64,000 nucleotides of DNA, from contig CAZRJC010000002.1 in NCBI GenBank assembly GCA_964600385.1, positions 124,001 through 188,000 on the forward strand, read 5' to 3'. Below are positions 16,132-23,556 of this stretch, piece by piece (within the stretch, counting starts at the first letter, position 1; every line of letters starts with the position of its first letter). This stretch comes from DMER64 sp964600385 (GTDB lineage: Bacteria; Bacteroidota; Bacteroidia; Bacteroidales; UBA932). The translations under genes and the position numbers were made by a program. The notes below the pieces were generated by a model. It was not told the DNA's origin. It was given only the letters and a program-made list of their open reading frames with translations, and ran no database searches.

Positions 16132-17325
16132 ATGGAGAGTATTAAGGAAATATATAAAATCGGGCACGGGCCTTCAAGTTCACACACAATGGGCCCGAGG
16201 AATGCAGCGTTGATATTCGGAGACAAAAATCGGGAAGCGGAACGCTTTCTTGTAACATTATATGGTAGCCTGGCAGCAACAGGAAAAGGTCATCTTACGG
16301 ATCTGGCTATTATTTCAGCTTTTGAACCCAGGCCTGTCGAGATAGTATGGAATACAGATGCTGTTCCCCATCCTCATCCCAATGGAATGGAGTTTGTGGC
16401 TTATGATAATCAAGGCAACGAATTGGATCGGTGGCTGACTTTCAGTATAGGGGGAGCTGATATTTCCGATACCGGCATTAGGACAGACAGACACGTTATC
16501 TATCCTCTCAGGAATATGGCTGCCATCCTGGATTATTGCAGGAGTAACGGCATTCAGTTCTGGGAATATGTTGCCAGATATGAAGACCGTGATATTTGGG
16601 ATTATCTTGCTACCGTATGGGATACCATGCAGCAAGCTATTCAGAGAGGGCTTGAAAACGAAAGCGTCCTGCCCGGGCCTCTTCATTTGGCGCGTAGAGC
16701 TACATCTTATTATACTAAAGCCCAAGCATATAAGGGGTCCATGCAGCGACGGGCATTTGCATTTTCTTATGCCCTTGCCGTTGCTGAGGAAAATGCTGCC
16801 GGAGGATTGATTGTCACGGCTCCCACCTGCGGAAGCTGCGGTGTGATTCCCGCCGTCATGTATCTCGATAAGACTTGTTATTCCTTTTCCGATAAGCGCA
16901 TCCTCAGAGCCCTGGCCACGGCCGGACTGGTAGGGAACCTTATAAAAACGAATGCATCCATTTCCGGCGCCGAGGTGGGATGCCAGGGAGAAGTGGGTTC
17001 TGCCTGCTCAATGGCAGCAGCAGCAGGCGTACAACTTTTTGGAGGCAGTATTGCCCAGGTGGAATATGCAGCAAGCATGGGAATGGAACATTTTCTGGGC
17101 CTTACGTGCGATCCGGTCTGCGGCCTGGTCCAGATCCCCTGTATTGAAAGGAATGCTTTTGCAGCTACCCGGGCCATTGATGCCAATATGTATGCGTTAT
17201 TATCCGACGGGACACACAGAGTGAGTTTCGACAATGTCATACAGGTAATGAAACAAACGGGGCACGATCTTCCCTCTTTATATAAGGAAACATCTGAAGG
17301 CGGACTGGCCGTTTTGCACCATTGA
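16132..17325 (+). CDS. sdaA: L-serine ammonia-lyase (iron-sulfur, single chain)
   Basis: A 397-residue single-chain L-serine dehydratase with beta and alpha parts fused. The beta-domain signature IKEIYKIGHGPSSSHTMGPR lies at the N-terminus. The alpha part shows TAPTCGSCGVIPAVM and GLTCDPVCGLVQIPCIERN, with the Cys residues expected to hold the [4Fe-4S] cluster. It deaminates serine to pyruvate and ammonia. I chose the ATG at 16132 because upstream in-frame TTG/ATG codons lie within the promoter. At 397 residues it is somewhat shorter than many single-chain SdaA proteins, with the beta domain appearing compact. No serine transporter is adjacent. Confidence 0.9.
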   Translation: MESIKEIYKIGHGPSSSHTMGPRNAALIFGDKNREAERFLVTLYGSLAATGKGHLTDLAIISAFEPRPVEIVWNTDAVPHPHPNGMEFVAYDNQGNELDRWLTFSIGGADISDTGIRTDRHVIYPLRNMAAILDYCRSNGIQFWEYVARYEDRDIWDYLATVWDTMQQAIQRGLENESVLPGPLHLARRATSYYTKAQAYKGSMQRRAFAFSYALAVAEENAAGGLIVTAPTCGSCGVIPAVMYLDKTCYSFSDKRILRALATAGLVGNLIKTNASISGAEVGCQGEVGSACSMAAAAGVQLFGGSIAQVEYAASMGMEHFLGLTCDPVCGLVQIPCIERNAFAATRAIDANMYALLSDGTHRVSFDNVIQVMKQTGHDLPSLYKETSEGGLAVLHH

Positions 17326-17380
17326 AAATGTTTTCTTATTTTTACATAAAGATAAAACAATAATTTTTATTTAATTTATT

Positions 17381-17701
17381 ATGAGCCAAACAGTAACAGA
17401 TGCGAATTTCAGTATGGTGGTATTAAAATCACCCATTCCCGTATTAGTGGATTTTTGGGCTACGTGGTGCGGCCCCTGTCGTCAGATAGCCCCTGTGGTG
17501 GATGAAATTTCTCAGGAATTCGAGGGAAAGGTTCTCGTATGTAAGTGCGATGTGGACGCTTCTTCGGAAACTCCTGCCAAATATATGATACGCAGTATCC
17601 CTACCCTGCTTTTTTTCAAGAATGGCGAATTGGTACACAAAATTGTAGGTGCCACCAACAAACAGACCATTGTTGAAAAACTTAACTCTTTATTAAATTA
17701 A
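17381..17701 (+). CDS. trxA: Thioredoxin
   Basis: A 106-residue cytoplasmic thioredoxin. The active site WCGPCRQ follows the LVDFWATWCGPC strand-turn; the cis-Pro motif SIPTLLFFKNGE and the C-terminal VGATNKQTIVEKL helix are in place. No signal peptide. It acts as a general disulfide reductase with thioredoxin reductase. It lies 55 bp after sdaA in an AT-rich gap without a clear -7 box and 5 bp before a beta-barrel gene, so it may head a short operon or belong to the sdaA transcript. Confidence 0.95.
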   Translation: MSQTVTDANFSMVVLKSPIPVLVDFWATWCGPCRQIAPVVDEISQEFEGKVLVCKCDVDASSETPAKYMIRSIPTLLFFKNGELVHKIVGATNKQTIVEKLNSLLN

Positions 17702-17706
17702 ACGTT

Positions 17707-18321
17707 ATGAAAAAAATCTTGTTCTCGCTGGCGCTCCTTTTATGCATGAGTCTGACCGCTAATGCTCAAGGTAGTTTTGTGGTAAAGGCCGGATTGAATT
17801 TTAATAAACTGGATGATATTAGAATTAACAATCTGGAACAGTCCTGGAATGCACAGACCGGTTTTCATGCCGGTATTGGCGCTCAATACAGAATTCCGCT
17901 TGTGGGTCTTTCGTTCCAGCCCGAGATCCTTTACAGCCGAATGCGTACCGATATTTTCGGGGAAGTGGGTTCTGAATCATACCAATTCCGTATGGATTAT
18001 CTGGATGTTCCCATTAATGTACAGTGGGGTATCAATATCCTTTTCCTGCGTCCGTACATATTCGCAGCTCCTTATGTAAGATATGCCATATCGAAAGGAG
18101 AATTCCTGGAGCATGTGAATTGGGACGATATCAACCGGTTCGACTATGGGTTAAGCCTGGGCGCCGGACTGGAAATCTGGAAACTGCAGATATCCGGTAA
18201 ATACAGCTGGAGCTTCGGAAAGCTGGCCCATAACGGGTCCTTTCATATAGATTCCGATGATTGGAAACTCGACGACGCCAACATGAGAGGCTTTGAACTC
18301 TCTGTTGCGTTCCTGTTCTAG
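17707..18321 (+). CDS. Small outer-membrane beta-barrel protein
   Basis: A 204-residue exported protein with a clear signal peptide (MKKILFSLALLLCMSLTANA, cleavage before QG). The mature protein has alternating hydrophobic strands (GLNFNKLD, GFHAGIGAQYRI, LSFQPEILYS) and ends in an aromatic residue (VAFLF), both typical of eight-stranded porin-family barrels of Bacteroidota. It is 5 bp behind trxA and 3 bp ahead of a polyprenyl synthase gene, so the three are likely co-transcribed although functionally mixed. Ligand or pore role is unknown. Confidence 0.78.
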   Translation: MKKILFSLALLLCMSLTANAQGSFVVKAGLNFNKLDDIRINNLEQSWNAQTGFHAGIGAQYRIPLVGLSFQPEILYSRMRTDIFGEVGSESYQFRMDYLDVPINVQWGINILFLRPYIFAAPYVRYAISKGEFLEHVNWDDINRFDYGLSLGAGLEIWKLQISGKYSWSFGKLAHNGSFHIDSDDWKLDDANMRGFELSVAFLF

Positions 18322-18324
18322 CCA

Positions 18325-19299
18325 ATGCATGATTTCAATAAGATAAAGCTGTCTTTGAACCCTCACTGGGAGGCGTTTGAATATCTTTTCAGGACAGCTT
18401 TATCTTCTTCACATACCCTTATTTCCACCATTAACGCTTACTTGCTTAACAGGCCCGGGAAGCAGTTGCGTCCGGCGCTTGCCATTCTTTCTGCCTATGC
18501 CTGCGGGACTCCGGGTCCTCTGACTCATGCCGTGGCCGCCGTGGCCGAGATGCTCCATACAGCTTCGTTGCTTCATGACGATGTCGCAGACAACGCCGAC
18601 ATGCGTCGCGGGGGATGGAGTGTCCAGAAGCTTTTTGGAGCACAGGCCTCCATCCTGCTCGGAGACTTCTGGTTTGCAAGGGCTTTCCAGCTGTTACTCG
18701 ATTATGAAGGAAAGGATTTGTTGCCGTTATATGCAGAAGCCATAAGGGGTCTGAGCGAAGGTGAACTGCTCCAGATGGAGAAAGCCCAGACGCTCGATAT
18801 CAATTGCGAAGAATACTATAAAATATGTGCCGCCAAGACGGTGTCACTGTTCAAGGCTGCCATGGTCTCCGGTGCGCTTTCTGTCCCCGAGAAAGAATCG
18901 GCAAGACAAACTGTTCCCGTTATTGAACAGATTGCATATCACATGGGCATGGCCTTCCAGATAAGGGATGACATGTTGGATTACCGGCCCGAAATCAGCT
19001 CGGGAAAGCCGGCCTATATTGACATCTCTGAATCAAAAATTACCCTTCCTTTGCTGGGAGCACTGGAACAGGCCGGGGATAAAAAGAATAGACCGTTGGT
19101 GGCAGGATGGATAAAACAGACGGTAGCAGGGAGCAATCTGGCCCTGCAACAGATCATTCAATTCGTAGACACCTATAAAGGAATGGAGTACGCCCAGCGG
19201 ATCTGCAGGCAACATACAGATAAGGCCGGCGAGTTGATTAATCGGCTGCCTGCGTCTGAATGGCGGGATTATCTAATGCAAATTTCAGATACGTTATAG
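18325..19299 (+). CDS. Long-chain polyprenyl diphosphate synthase
   Basis: A 324-residue trans-prenyltransferase. The first Asp-rich motif is LLHDDVADNADMRRG and the second is FQIRDDMLDY; GKQLRPAL supplies the diphosphate-binding basic residues. The enzyme condenses isopentenyl diphosphate units onto an allylic primer; in Bacteroidota the product is usually the menaquinone side chain. Product length cannot be read reliably by eye. Its 3' end overlaps the convergent trmB gene by 62 bp, so the two mRNAs are complementary there. Confidence 0.88.
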   Translation: MHDFNKIKLSLNPHWEAFEYLFRTALSSSHTLISTINAYLLNRPGKQLRPALAILSAYACGTPGPLTHAVAAVAEMLHTASLLHDDVADNADMRRGGWSVQKLFGAQASILLGDFWFARAFQLLLDYEGKDLLPLYAEAIRGLSEGELLQMEKAQTLDINCEEYYKICAAKTVSLFKAAMVSGALSVPEKESARQTVPVIEQIAYHMGMAFQIRDDMLDYRPEISSGKPAYIDISESKITLPLLGALEQAGDKKNRPLVAGWIKQTVAGSNLALQQIIQFVDTYKGMEYAQRICRQHTDKAGELINRLPASEWRDYLMQISDTL

Positions 19300-19939
19300 C
19301 CTTCCCCTGTGCCAGAAAATGGCTTTCGTAATAGGTCCTTATAGAAAGAATCTCTCTGGCGGGCACTTCTCCGCTGCCGTAAATATCCGGAATTGCCTCC
19401 AGGATTCTCATGTCTTCCCTTTGCTCCACCACCTCTTTCGTATAATCAAATAATTCCCGGCTGTCTGTTTTCAGATGAATGACTGCTCCGGGCTTCAGGA
19501 AGTCCTTGTATTTGTTCAGGAAGACAGGCGAAGTAAGCCTTTTGTTTTCTCTTTTGGGCTGAGGATCGGGGAATGTGATCCAGATCTCCGATATTTCTTC
19601 GGGCCCGAAGAAACTTTCAATAAATTCTATACGTCCGCGGACAAATGCAACGTTGGAACGTTGTTCTTCCAGGGCTGTTCTGGCACCGCGCCACAACCTG
19701 GCTCCTTTTATATCCATGCCGAGAAAATTCATGTCCTCATGCAATCTGGCCAGAGCGAGTGTATATTCTCCTTTCCCGCAACCAAGCTCCAGAACAATGG
19801 GCCGGTTGTTATCAAATACGTGCTCTCCCCAGCGCCCTTTCAGTTCATAATCCCGATGAAAAATTTCATCGAAAGGAGGTTGATAGAGGTTGTGGAAACT
19901 CTTATTTTCTTCAAATCTGCGGAGCTTGTCTTTTCCCAT
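19238..19939 (-). CDS. trmB: tRNA (guanine-46-N7)-methyltransferase TrmB
   Basis: A 233-residue SAM methyltransferase. Visible are VLELGCGKGEYTLALA (SAM motif I), FLGMDIKGARLWRGA, and the family hallmark ISEIWITFPDPQPKRENKR followed by a catalytic-loop Lys/Arg region and HLKTDS. It makes m7G46 in tRNA. It is the last gene of the leftward TPR-holB-ricT-gldH-trmB set, 3 bp behind gldH, and its 3' end overlaps the polyprenyl synthase gene on the other strand by 62 bp. Confidence 0.93.
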   Translation of the reverse strand: MGKDKLRRFEENKSFHNLYQPPFDEIFHRDYELKGRWGEHVFDNNRPIVLELGCGKGEYTLALARLHEDMNFLGMDIKGARLWRGARTALEEQRSNVAFVRGRIEFIESFFGPEEISEIWITFPDPQPKRENKRLTSPVFLNKYKDFLKPGAVIHLKTDSRELFDYTKEVVEQREDMRILEAIPDIYGSGEVPAREILSIRTYYESHFLAQGKAITYLKFALDNPAIQTQAAD

Positions 19940-19942
19940 GTA

Positions 19943-20401
19943 TCAGTCAGATGTTTTTTCTATGAGTAGTCCTACGGAGGTTACTCCCTCCAGAAGACTC
20001 TGCGGCATATTGTGAAATAACCGCCATTTGACGGGATCTCCCGGATGCATCACCAGTGAATCTCTGAGAACAAAACGGTAATCGTTGTAAAGGCCCGATG
20101 ATATCACGGACGATCCGGCCAGAGGAAGCCAGAATGTATCGGAGAGGAAGGCGGTTTGGATTTTCAATGATAAATATTGGTAGTTGTAATCGCGGGTCAT
20201 GCGTACGTCCAGCAGTAAACGCCAGATGGTGGAATCTCTTGGTGTAAGTGTCAGCTCAACAGGTTTTGTCTTGTCCCATCCTCCGGCGGGCAGGAACGAT
20301 TGCTCCTGATAGGACCCGGGCAAAGAGCAGGCGTTACAAGCCAGCAACAAAAAGAACGAAAGGAATACACAAATACCTCTATTTTTGCTGTTGTTGACCA
20401 T
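19943..20401 (-). CDS. gldH: Gliding-motility-type lipoprotein GldH
   Basis: A 152-residue lipoprotein of the GldH family. I chose the ATG at 20401 because it opens the signal peptide (MVNNSKNRGICVFLSFFLLL, lipobox around ACNAC, with Cys next to SLPG). A longer frame to 20500 lies inside the upstream gene and adds an unlikely polar leader. The beta-sandwich core shows LDVRMTRDYNYQYLSLKIQT, a common GldH motif. In gliding Bacteroidota GldH is needed for motility; in non-gliding Bacteroidales it persists as an envelope lipoprotein of uncertain role. It overlaps the end of the PSP1 gene by 23 bp. Confidence 0.85.
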   Translation of the reverse strand: MVNNSKNRGICVFLSFFLLLACNACSLPGSYQEQSFLPAGGWDKTKPVELTLTPRDSTIWRLLLDVRMTRDYNYQYLSLKIQTAFLSDTFWLPLAGSSVISSGLYNDYRFVLRDSLVMHPGDPVKWRLFHNMPQSLLEGVTSVGLLIEKTSD

Positions 20402-21530
20402 TATTTTTTCGTCCCGGTTTCCTGTGTTTGTTTTTTGTTTGTTTGTCAAAACGGGTAATGCTGTCTTCTCCGGCGGCCGATTTGAATCCGTTATCTTCAC
20501 GATTATTGTTGGGCCGTGTCAGCAGAGAGGGAACCTTTTCCCCTTTCTTATTGGCAGCCAGCATTTCCTTGACGTTGTGAATATCAACGGGCTGCATGTT
20601 GGTCATGCTGTGCGGATCGTAACTGAACCACATGATTCCTTTAAGAACGTCGGTCTTTACAAGATATACCGGTCCGTCTTCAGTTTCAATGGGATGGTTC
20701 ACTGTGGGCATTTCCTTGTGGGCGTCCATGTAGACAGCCGTTTCGAAATTAATGCAGCATTTGAGTTTGGAACACTGTCCGGCCAGTTTCTGAGGGTTCA
20801 GGGAAAGATCCTGAATCCTGGCCGCCTGGGTCGTAATTGAATTGAAATCGGCCATCCACCGGCTGCAACACAACTCCTGGCCGCAAACCCCCAACCCCCC
20901 AATCAGGCCGGCTTCCTGTCTGGCCCCGAACTGACGCATCTCAATTCTGATGGCGAATTCCGATGCAAATAACTTGATAAGTCGCCGGAAATCAACCCGT
21001 TCGTCGGCAATATAATAAAAGATGGCCTTGGACCCGTCACCCTGAAATTCCACGTCGCCAATCTTCATCTGAAGTCCCTCATCGGCAGCAATCTGACGGG
21101 AGCGGATCATAACGTGATGTTCCCTGGCAATAGCTTCCTGCCATTTTTCCAGGTCGAGGAGTTTGGCTTTGCGGTAGATTTTTTTGAATTCGTAAGTCTC
21201 GGGATTAATATGCCTTCTGACCATTTGTTTGGCCACGGCTGCTCCGTCCAGATTTATGATGCCTATGTCGTGTCCGGTTGTCGCTTCTACGGCTACAATG
21301 TCCCCAACGGCCAGTTGCAGATCCGAGGTGTTTCGAAAGTATCCCTTATGGGTGTTTTTGAAACGAATCTCATATATATCGGAATATTTACCCGGCGGAA
21401 AACCTTCAAGCCAGTCGAAAGTAGACAGCTTACAGCAACTGTATATCATCCTGCACCTGAGGTCTCCCTGCGGAATCCGTTCTACGGTGCAGCCCCGGGA
21501 ACAGTCGTATTGTAATGTTGAATCTTCCAT
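20379..21530 (-). CDS. PSP1-domain protein (RicT-like regulatory iron-sulfur subunit)
   Basis: A 383-residue protein with the PSP1 domain in its centre: YEIRFKNTHKGYFRN, VEATTGHDIGIINLDG, EGLQMKIGDVEFQGDGSKAI, YYIADERVDFRRLIKLFAS. It has the Cys-rich segment GGLGVCGQELCCSRWM and later SKLKCCINFE, which are cluster-binding Cys in the RicT (YaaT) subunit of the Bacillus Ric complex. Its role in Bacteroidota is less studied. The C-terminal 60 residues are basic and of low complexity (NKHRKPGRKNN, Gln/Lys run). It sits between holB and gldH, a conserved Bacteroidales order. Confidence 0.85.
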   Translation of the reverse strand: MEDSTLQYDCSRGCTVERIPQGDLRCRMIYSCCKLSTFDWLEGFPPGKYSDIYEIRFKNTHKGYFRNTSDLQLAVGDIVAVEATTGHDIGIINLDGAAVAKQMVRRHINPETYEFKKIYRKAKLLDLEKWQEAIAREHHVMIRSRQIAADEGLQMKIGDVEFQGDGSKAIFYYIADERVDFRRLIKLFASEFAIRIEMRQFGARQEAGLIGGLGVCGQELCCSRWMADFNSITTQAARIQDLSLNPQKLAGQCSKLKCCINFETAVYMDAHKEMPTVNHPIETEDGPVYLVKTDVLKGIMWFSYDPHSMTNMQPVDIHNVKEMLAANKKGEKVPSLLTRPNNNREDNGFKSAAGEDSITRFDKQTKNKHRKPGRKNNGQQQQK

Positions 21531-21542
21531 CTGATCAATAAT

Positions 21543-22511
21543 CTACTTTTGCAAAGATACGAAAAAGAAGAAAGCAAGGGAACAAAACAGCGGCCGGGCG
21601 TTTACGTTACGTTCTATTTGCTCGGGGATAGCATTTAACTGCTCGTAGGCTTTCTCGAAAAAATCACTTTTCATTCGCGCAATCCGTGGCTTTGCCATGG
21701 TCTGTTGCTCCCGGTCCAGCCTTACCTGATCGGGCAGATCCAGATATAACATGAAATATTCCCTAAGCAGACGCAACGATTGATTTATAAAATTTTTCTG
21801 GTATTCCCGGCTCCTGACGGCCATGTCCTCGGCCCAATCCAGTACAAGAGCAGCTTTTCCCGCAAGGCATAAGTCCAAAAGCTCTTCCATGTCCCGTATA
21901 CTGTCTTTATCAGGAGCTTTAAGATGTACGGGGGGCACCTGGATGTTCATGCACCGGCTGCGGATGGTCGGGAGTAAAAGGTGCGGATGTTCGCTTACCA
22001 GGAAAAAATAAGTTCCGGCAGGCGGTTCTTCCAGGATCTTTAACAGTTTGTTGGCAGCAGGAAGGTTCATCCGTTCCGGCAACCAGATGATCATGACCTT
22101 GACCGAGCTTTCAAAAGGTTTGAAAAGAAGCTTTCTGAGCATCGCCTCTGCTTCGGCCACACTTATTGCTCCTTGCTTATTCTCGATGTCCAGTGAATTA
22201 TACCAGTCCTGTTCGGTAAGCCCCGGATTATTGAGACAGGCCTCCCGCCATAGTTCAATAAAGTCATCCGTGACCGGAGGTTTTGAACCCGTCATTCCTT
22301 TGGGTTTGTTTACAGGAACGGCAAAATGAGTATCGGGATGAATAAGTTTTGTAGCTTTTGCACAGGCAGCGCAGCTGCCGCACGGTGTCTGATCTACGGT
22401 GTTTTTATTGGTACAGTGGAGGTATTGAGCAAGAGAAAGGGCTAACGGTAAAGCACCGGAGCCCTCTTCTCCACAAAATAATATGGCGTGAGACAATCTG
22501 TCTATTCGCAC
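21543..22511 (-). CDS. holB: DNA polymerase III subunit delta-prime, N-terminally shortened
   Basis: A 322-residue clamp-loader subunit. Start GTG at 22511, inside the last codons of the upstream TPR gene. Visible are SHAILFCGEEGSGALPLALS (a Walker-A-like loop without Lys-Thr, as expected for non-hydrolysing delta-prime), a zinc module CTNKNTVDQTPCGSCAAC, the AEAMLRKLLFKP sensor part, and LLKILEEPPAGTYFFLVSEH. Odd point: the usual first 15-20 residues (the FxxIIGQxxxKxxL helix) are missing. An in-frame TAA five codons upstream rules out a longer frame. The gene is otherwise intact and probably functional. Confidence 0.88.
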   Translation of the reverse strand: MRIDRLSHAILFCGEEGSGALPLALSLAQYLHCTNKNTVDQTPCGSCAACAKATKLIHPDTHFAVPVNKPKGMTGSKPPVTDDFIELWREACLNNPGLTEQDWYNSLDIENKQGAISVAEAEAMLRKLLFKPFESSVKVMIIWLPERMNLPAANKLLKILEEPPAGTYFFLVSEHPHLLLPTIRSRCMNIQVPPVHLKAPDKDSIRDMEELLDLCLAGKAALVLDWAEDMAVRSREYQKNFINQSLRLLREYFMLYLDLPDQVRLDREQQTMAKPRIARMKSDFFEKAYEQLNAIPEQIERNVNARPLFCSLAFFFFVSLQK

Positions 22512-23455
22512 TTCAATTCTGTTTTAATTTTATATTCCGCAATGGATTTAAAGTTGGGGTCGTTCAGGATTTTGTGATAATAGGTGCATGCACTGGCTTT
22601 GTCGCCAAGACCTTCATAAACGACGGCCATACGGTAAAAAGAGTTATTGATGTCTTTGGCGGAAGGATTGTCGGCCACCACTTTTTCCCAGGCCTTGAGA
22701 GCTTCGGGGAATTTTTTCAGTTCAATGGCGGCAAGGCCCACAAGTTTATAAGCCTGAACGTTATCGGTTTCATCTGCTGCTCTCTGAGCGGCTTCATACG
22801 TGCCGGCCCAGTCTTTGGTTTTCTGTGCGCCCACGGCACGTTTCAAAAAGATAGAACCCAAAAGTTTGCGGGCATTACCTTCCTGTCCGAATTCTTTAGC
22901 TTTCTCAAAAGCAGCAACGGCATCTTCTTCATTACCCAAATTGGCGGAAGACTGTCCAATGCGCAGATAAGCTGCTCCGTTCTGAGGATCGAAATCCAGT
23001 ACTTTCTTATAGTTTTCAAGCGCTACAGTAAAATCTTTTGCATTGAATGCATCGCTTGCCATGATATTATATACTTTGGAAGCAAGATCCCTGGCCTCGG
23101 TTACAATTCCGGTCTCGTCGTTATACTCCCGGGCAGCTTTGGTTGCTTTTTCCAAAACAGAAAGAGCTTCGGTGCTGTTTTTTGCGGCAGCCAGTTCTTT
23201 AGCCTGACGGAGATAAAGCTGGGGTATGAGATTCTTACAGTCGGTGACAACCGAAACGCCCTCTTCTCCCAATGCCGTTGCCAGTTCAAGGGCACGTGTC
23301 AGATTTTCCAAAGCAACGGGATAATTTCCTTCTTGTGCTGCAGTGGCACCATTGTTGTAGGCCTCAATGGCTGCGTTAATATCTTGCGCATGTGCGGTAC
23401 CGAGTGAGATTACCAATAAGATTGCCGTGGCAAATAAAGTTTTGATTTTGTTCAT
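22502..23455 (-). CDS. Exported TPR protein
   Basis: A 317-residue protein with a signal peptide (MNKIKTLFATAILLVISLGT, cleavage near AHAQD) and otherwise almost wholly TPR-like helical repeats: AIEAYNNGATAAQEGNYPVA, ALENYKKVLDFDPQNGAAYL, KLVGLAAIELKKFPEALKAW, and NNSFYRMAVVYEGLGDKASA. It is probably a periplasmic scaffold. First gene of a leftward set, with a -7 box at 23501-23508. Its stop lies 10 bp inside the shortened holB gene, so holB translation probably depends on it. Confidence 0.8.
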   Translation of the reverse strand: MNKIKTLFATAILLVISLGTAHAQDINAAIEAYNNGATAAQEGNYPVALENLTRALELATALGEEGVSVVTDCKNLIPQLYLRQAKELAAAKNSTEALSVLEKATKAAREYNDETGIVTEARDLASKVYNIMASDAFNAKDFTVALENYKKVLDFDPQNGAAYLRIGQSSANLGNEEDAVAAFEKAKEFGQEGNARKLLGSIFLKRAVGAQKTKDWAGTYEAAQRAADETDNVQAYKLVGLAAIELKKFPEALKAWEKVVADNPSAKDINNSFYRMAVVYEGLGDKASACTYYHKILNDPNFKSIAEYKIKTELKCE

Positions 23456-23500
23456 CTGGATTAAGTTTATAAATGATTGTTAACGATTTCCATAGAAACA

Positions 23501-23528
23501 CAAAGGTAAAGGTTTTTTTATACCTTTG
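23501..23528. promoter_or_regulatory. Divergent overlapping promoters, TPR protein / M16-like protein
   Basis: The leftward box is CAAAGGTA at 23501-23508 (TACCTTTG), 45 bp before the TPR ATG. The rightward box is TACCTTTG at 23521-23528, 28 bp before the M16-like ATG. They are separated by 12 bp and are identical on both strands. Confidence 0.65.
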
Positions 23529-23556
23529 CAATTGCAGATAGTATAAAATGTGCCCT

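Noticed and set aside
20860..20910. Possible CRISPR- or repeat-like run of C-rich sequence
   Set aside because: It is a short cytosine-rich stretch encoding Gly in the PSP1 gene, with no spacer pattern.
22358..23407. Long open frame (349 codons) antisense to the TPR gene
   Set aside because: Composition (Phe, Cys, Gly rich) is typical of antisense reading through a TPR gene; the TPR frame has a signal peptide and repeats.
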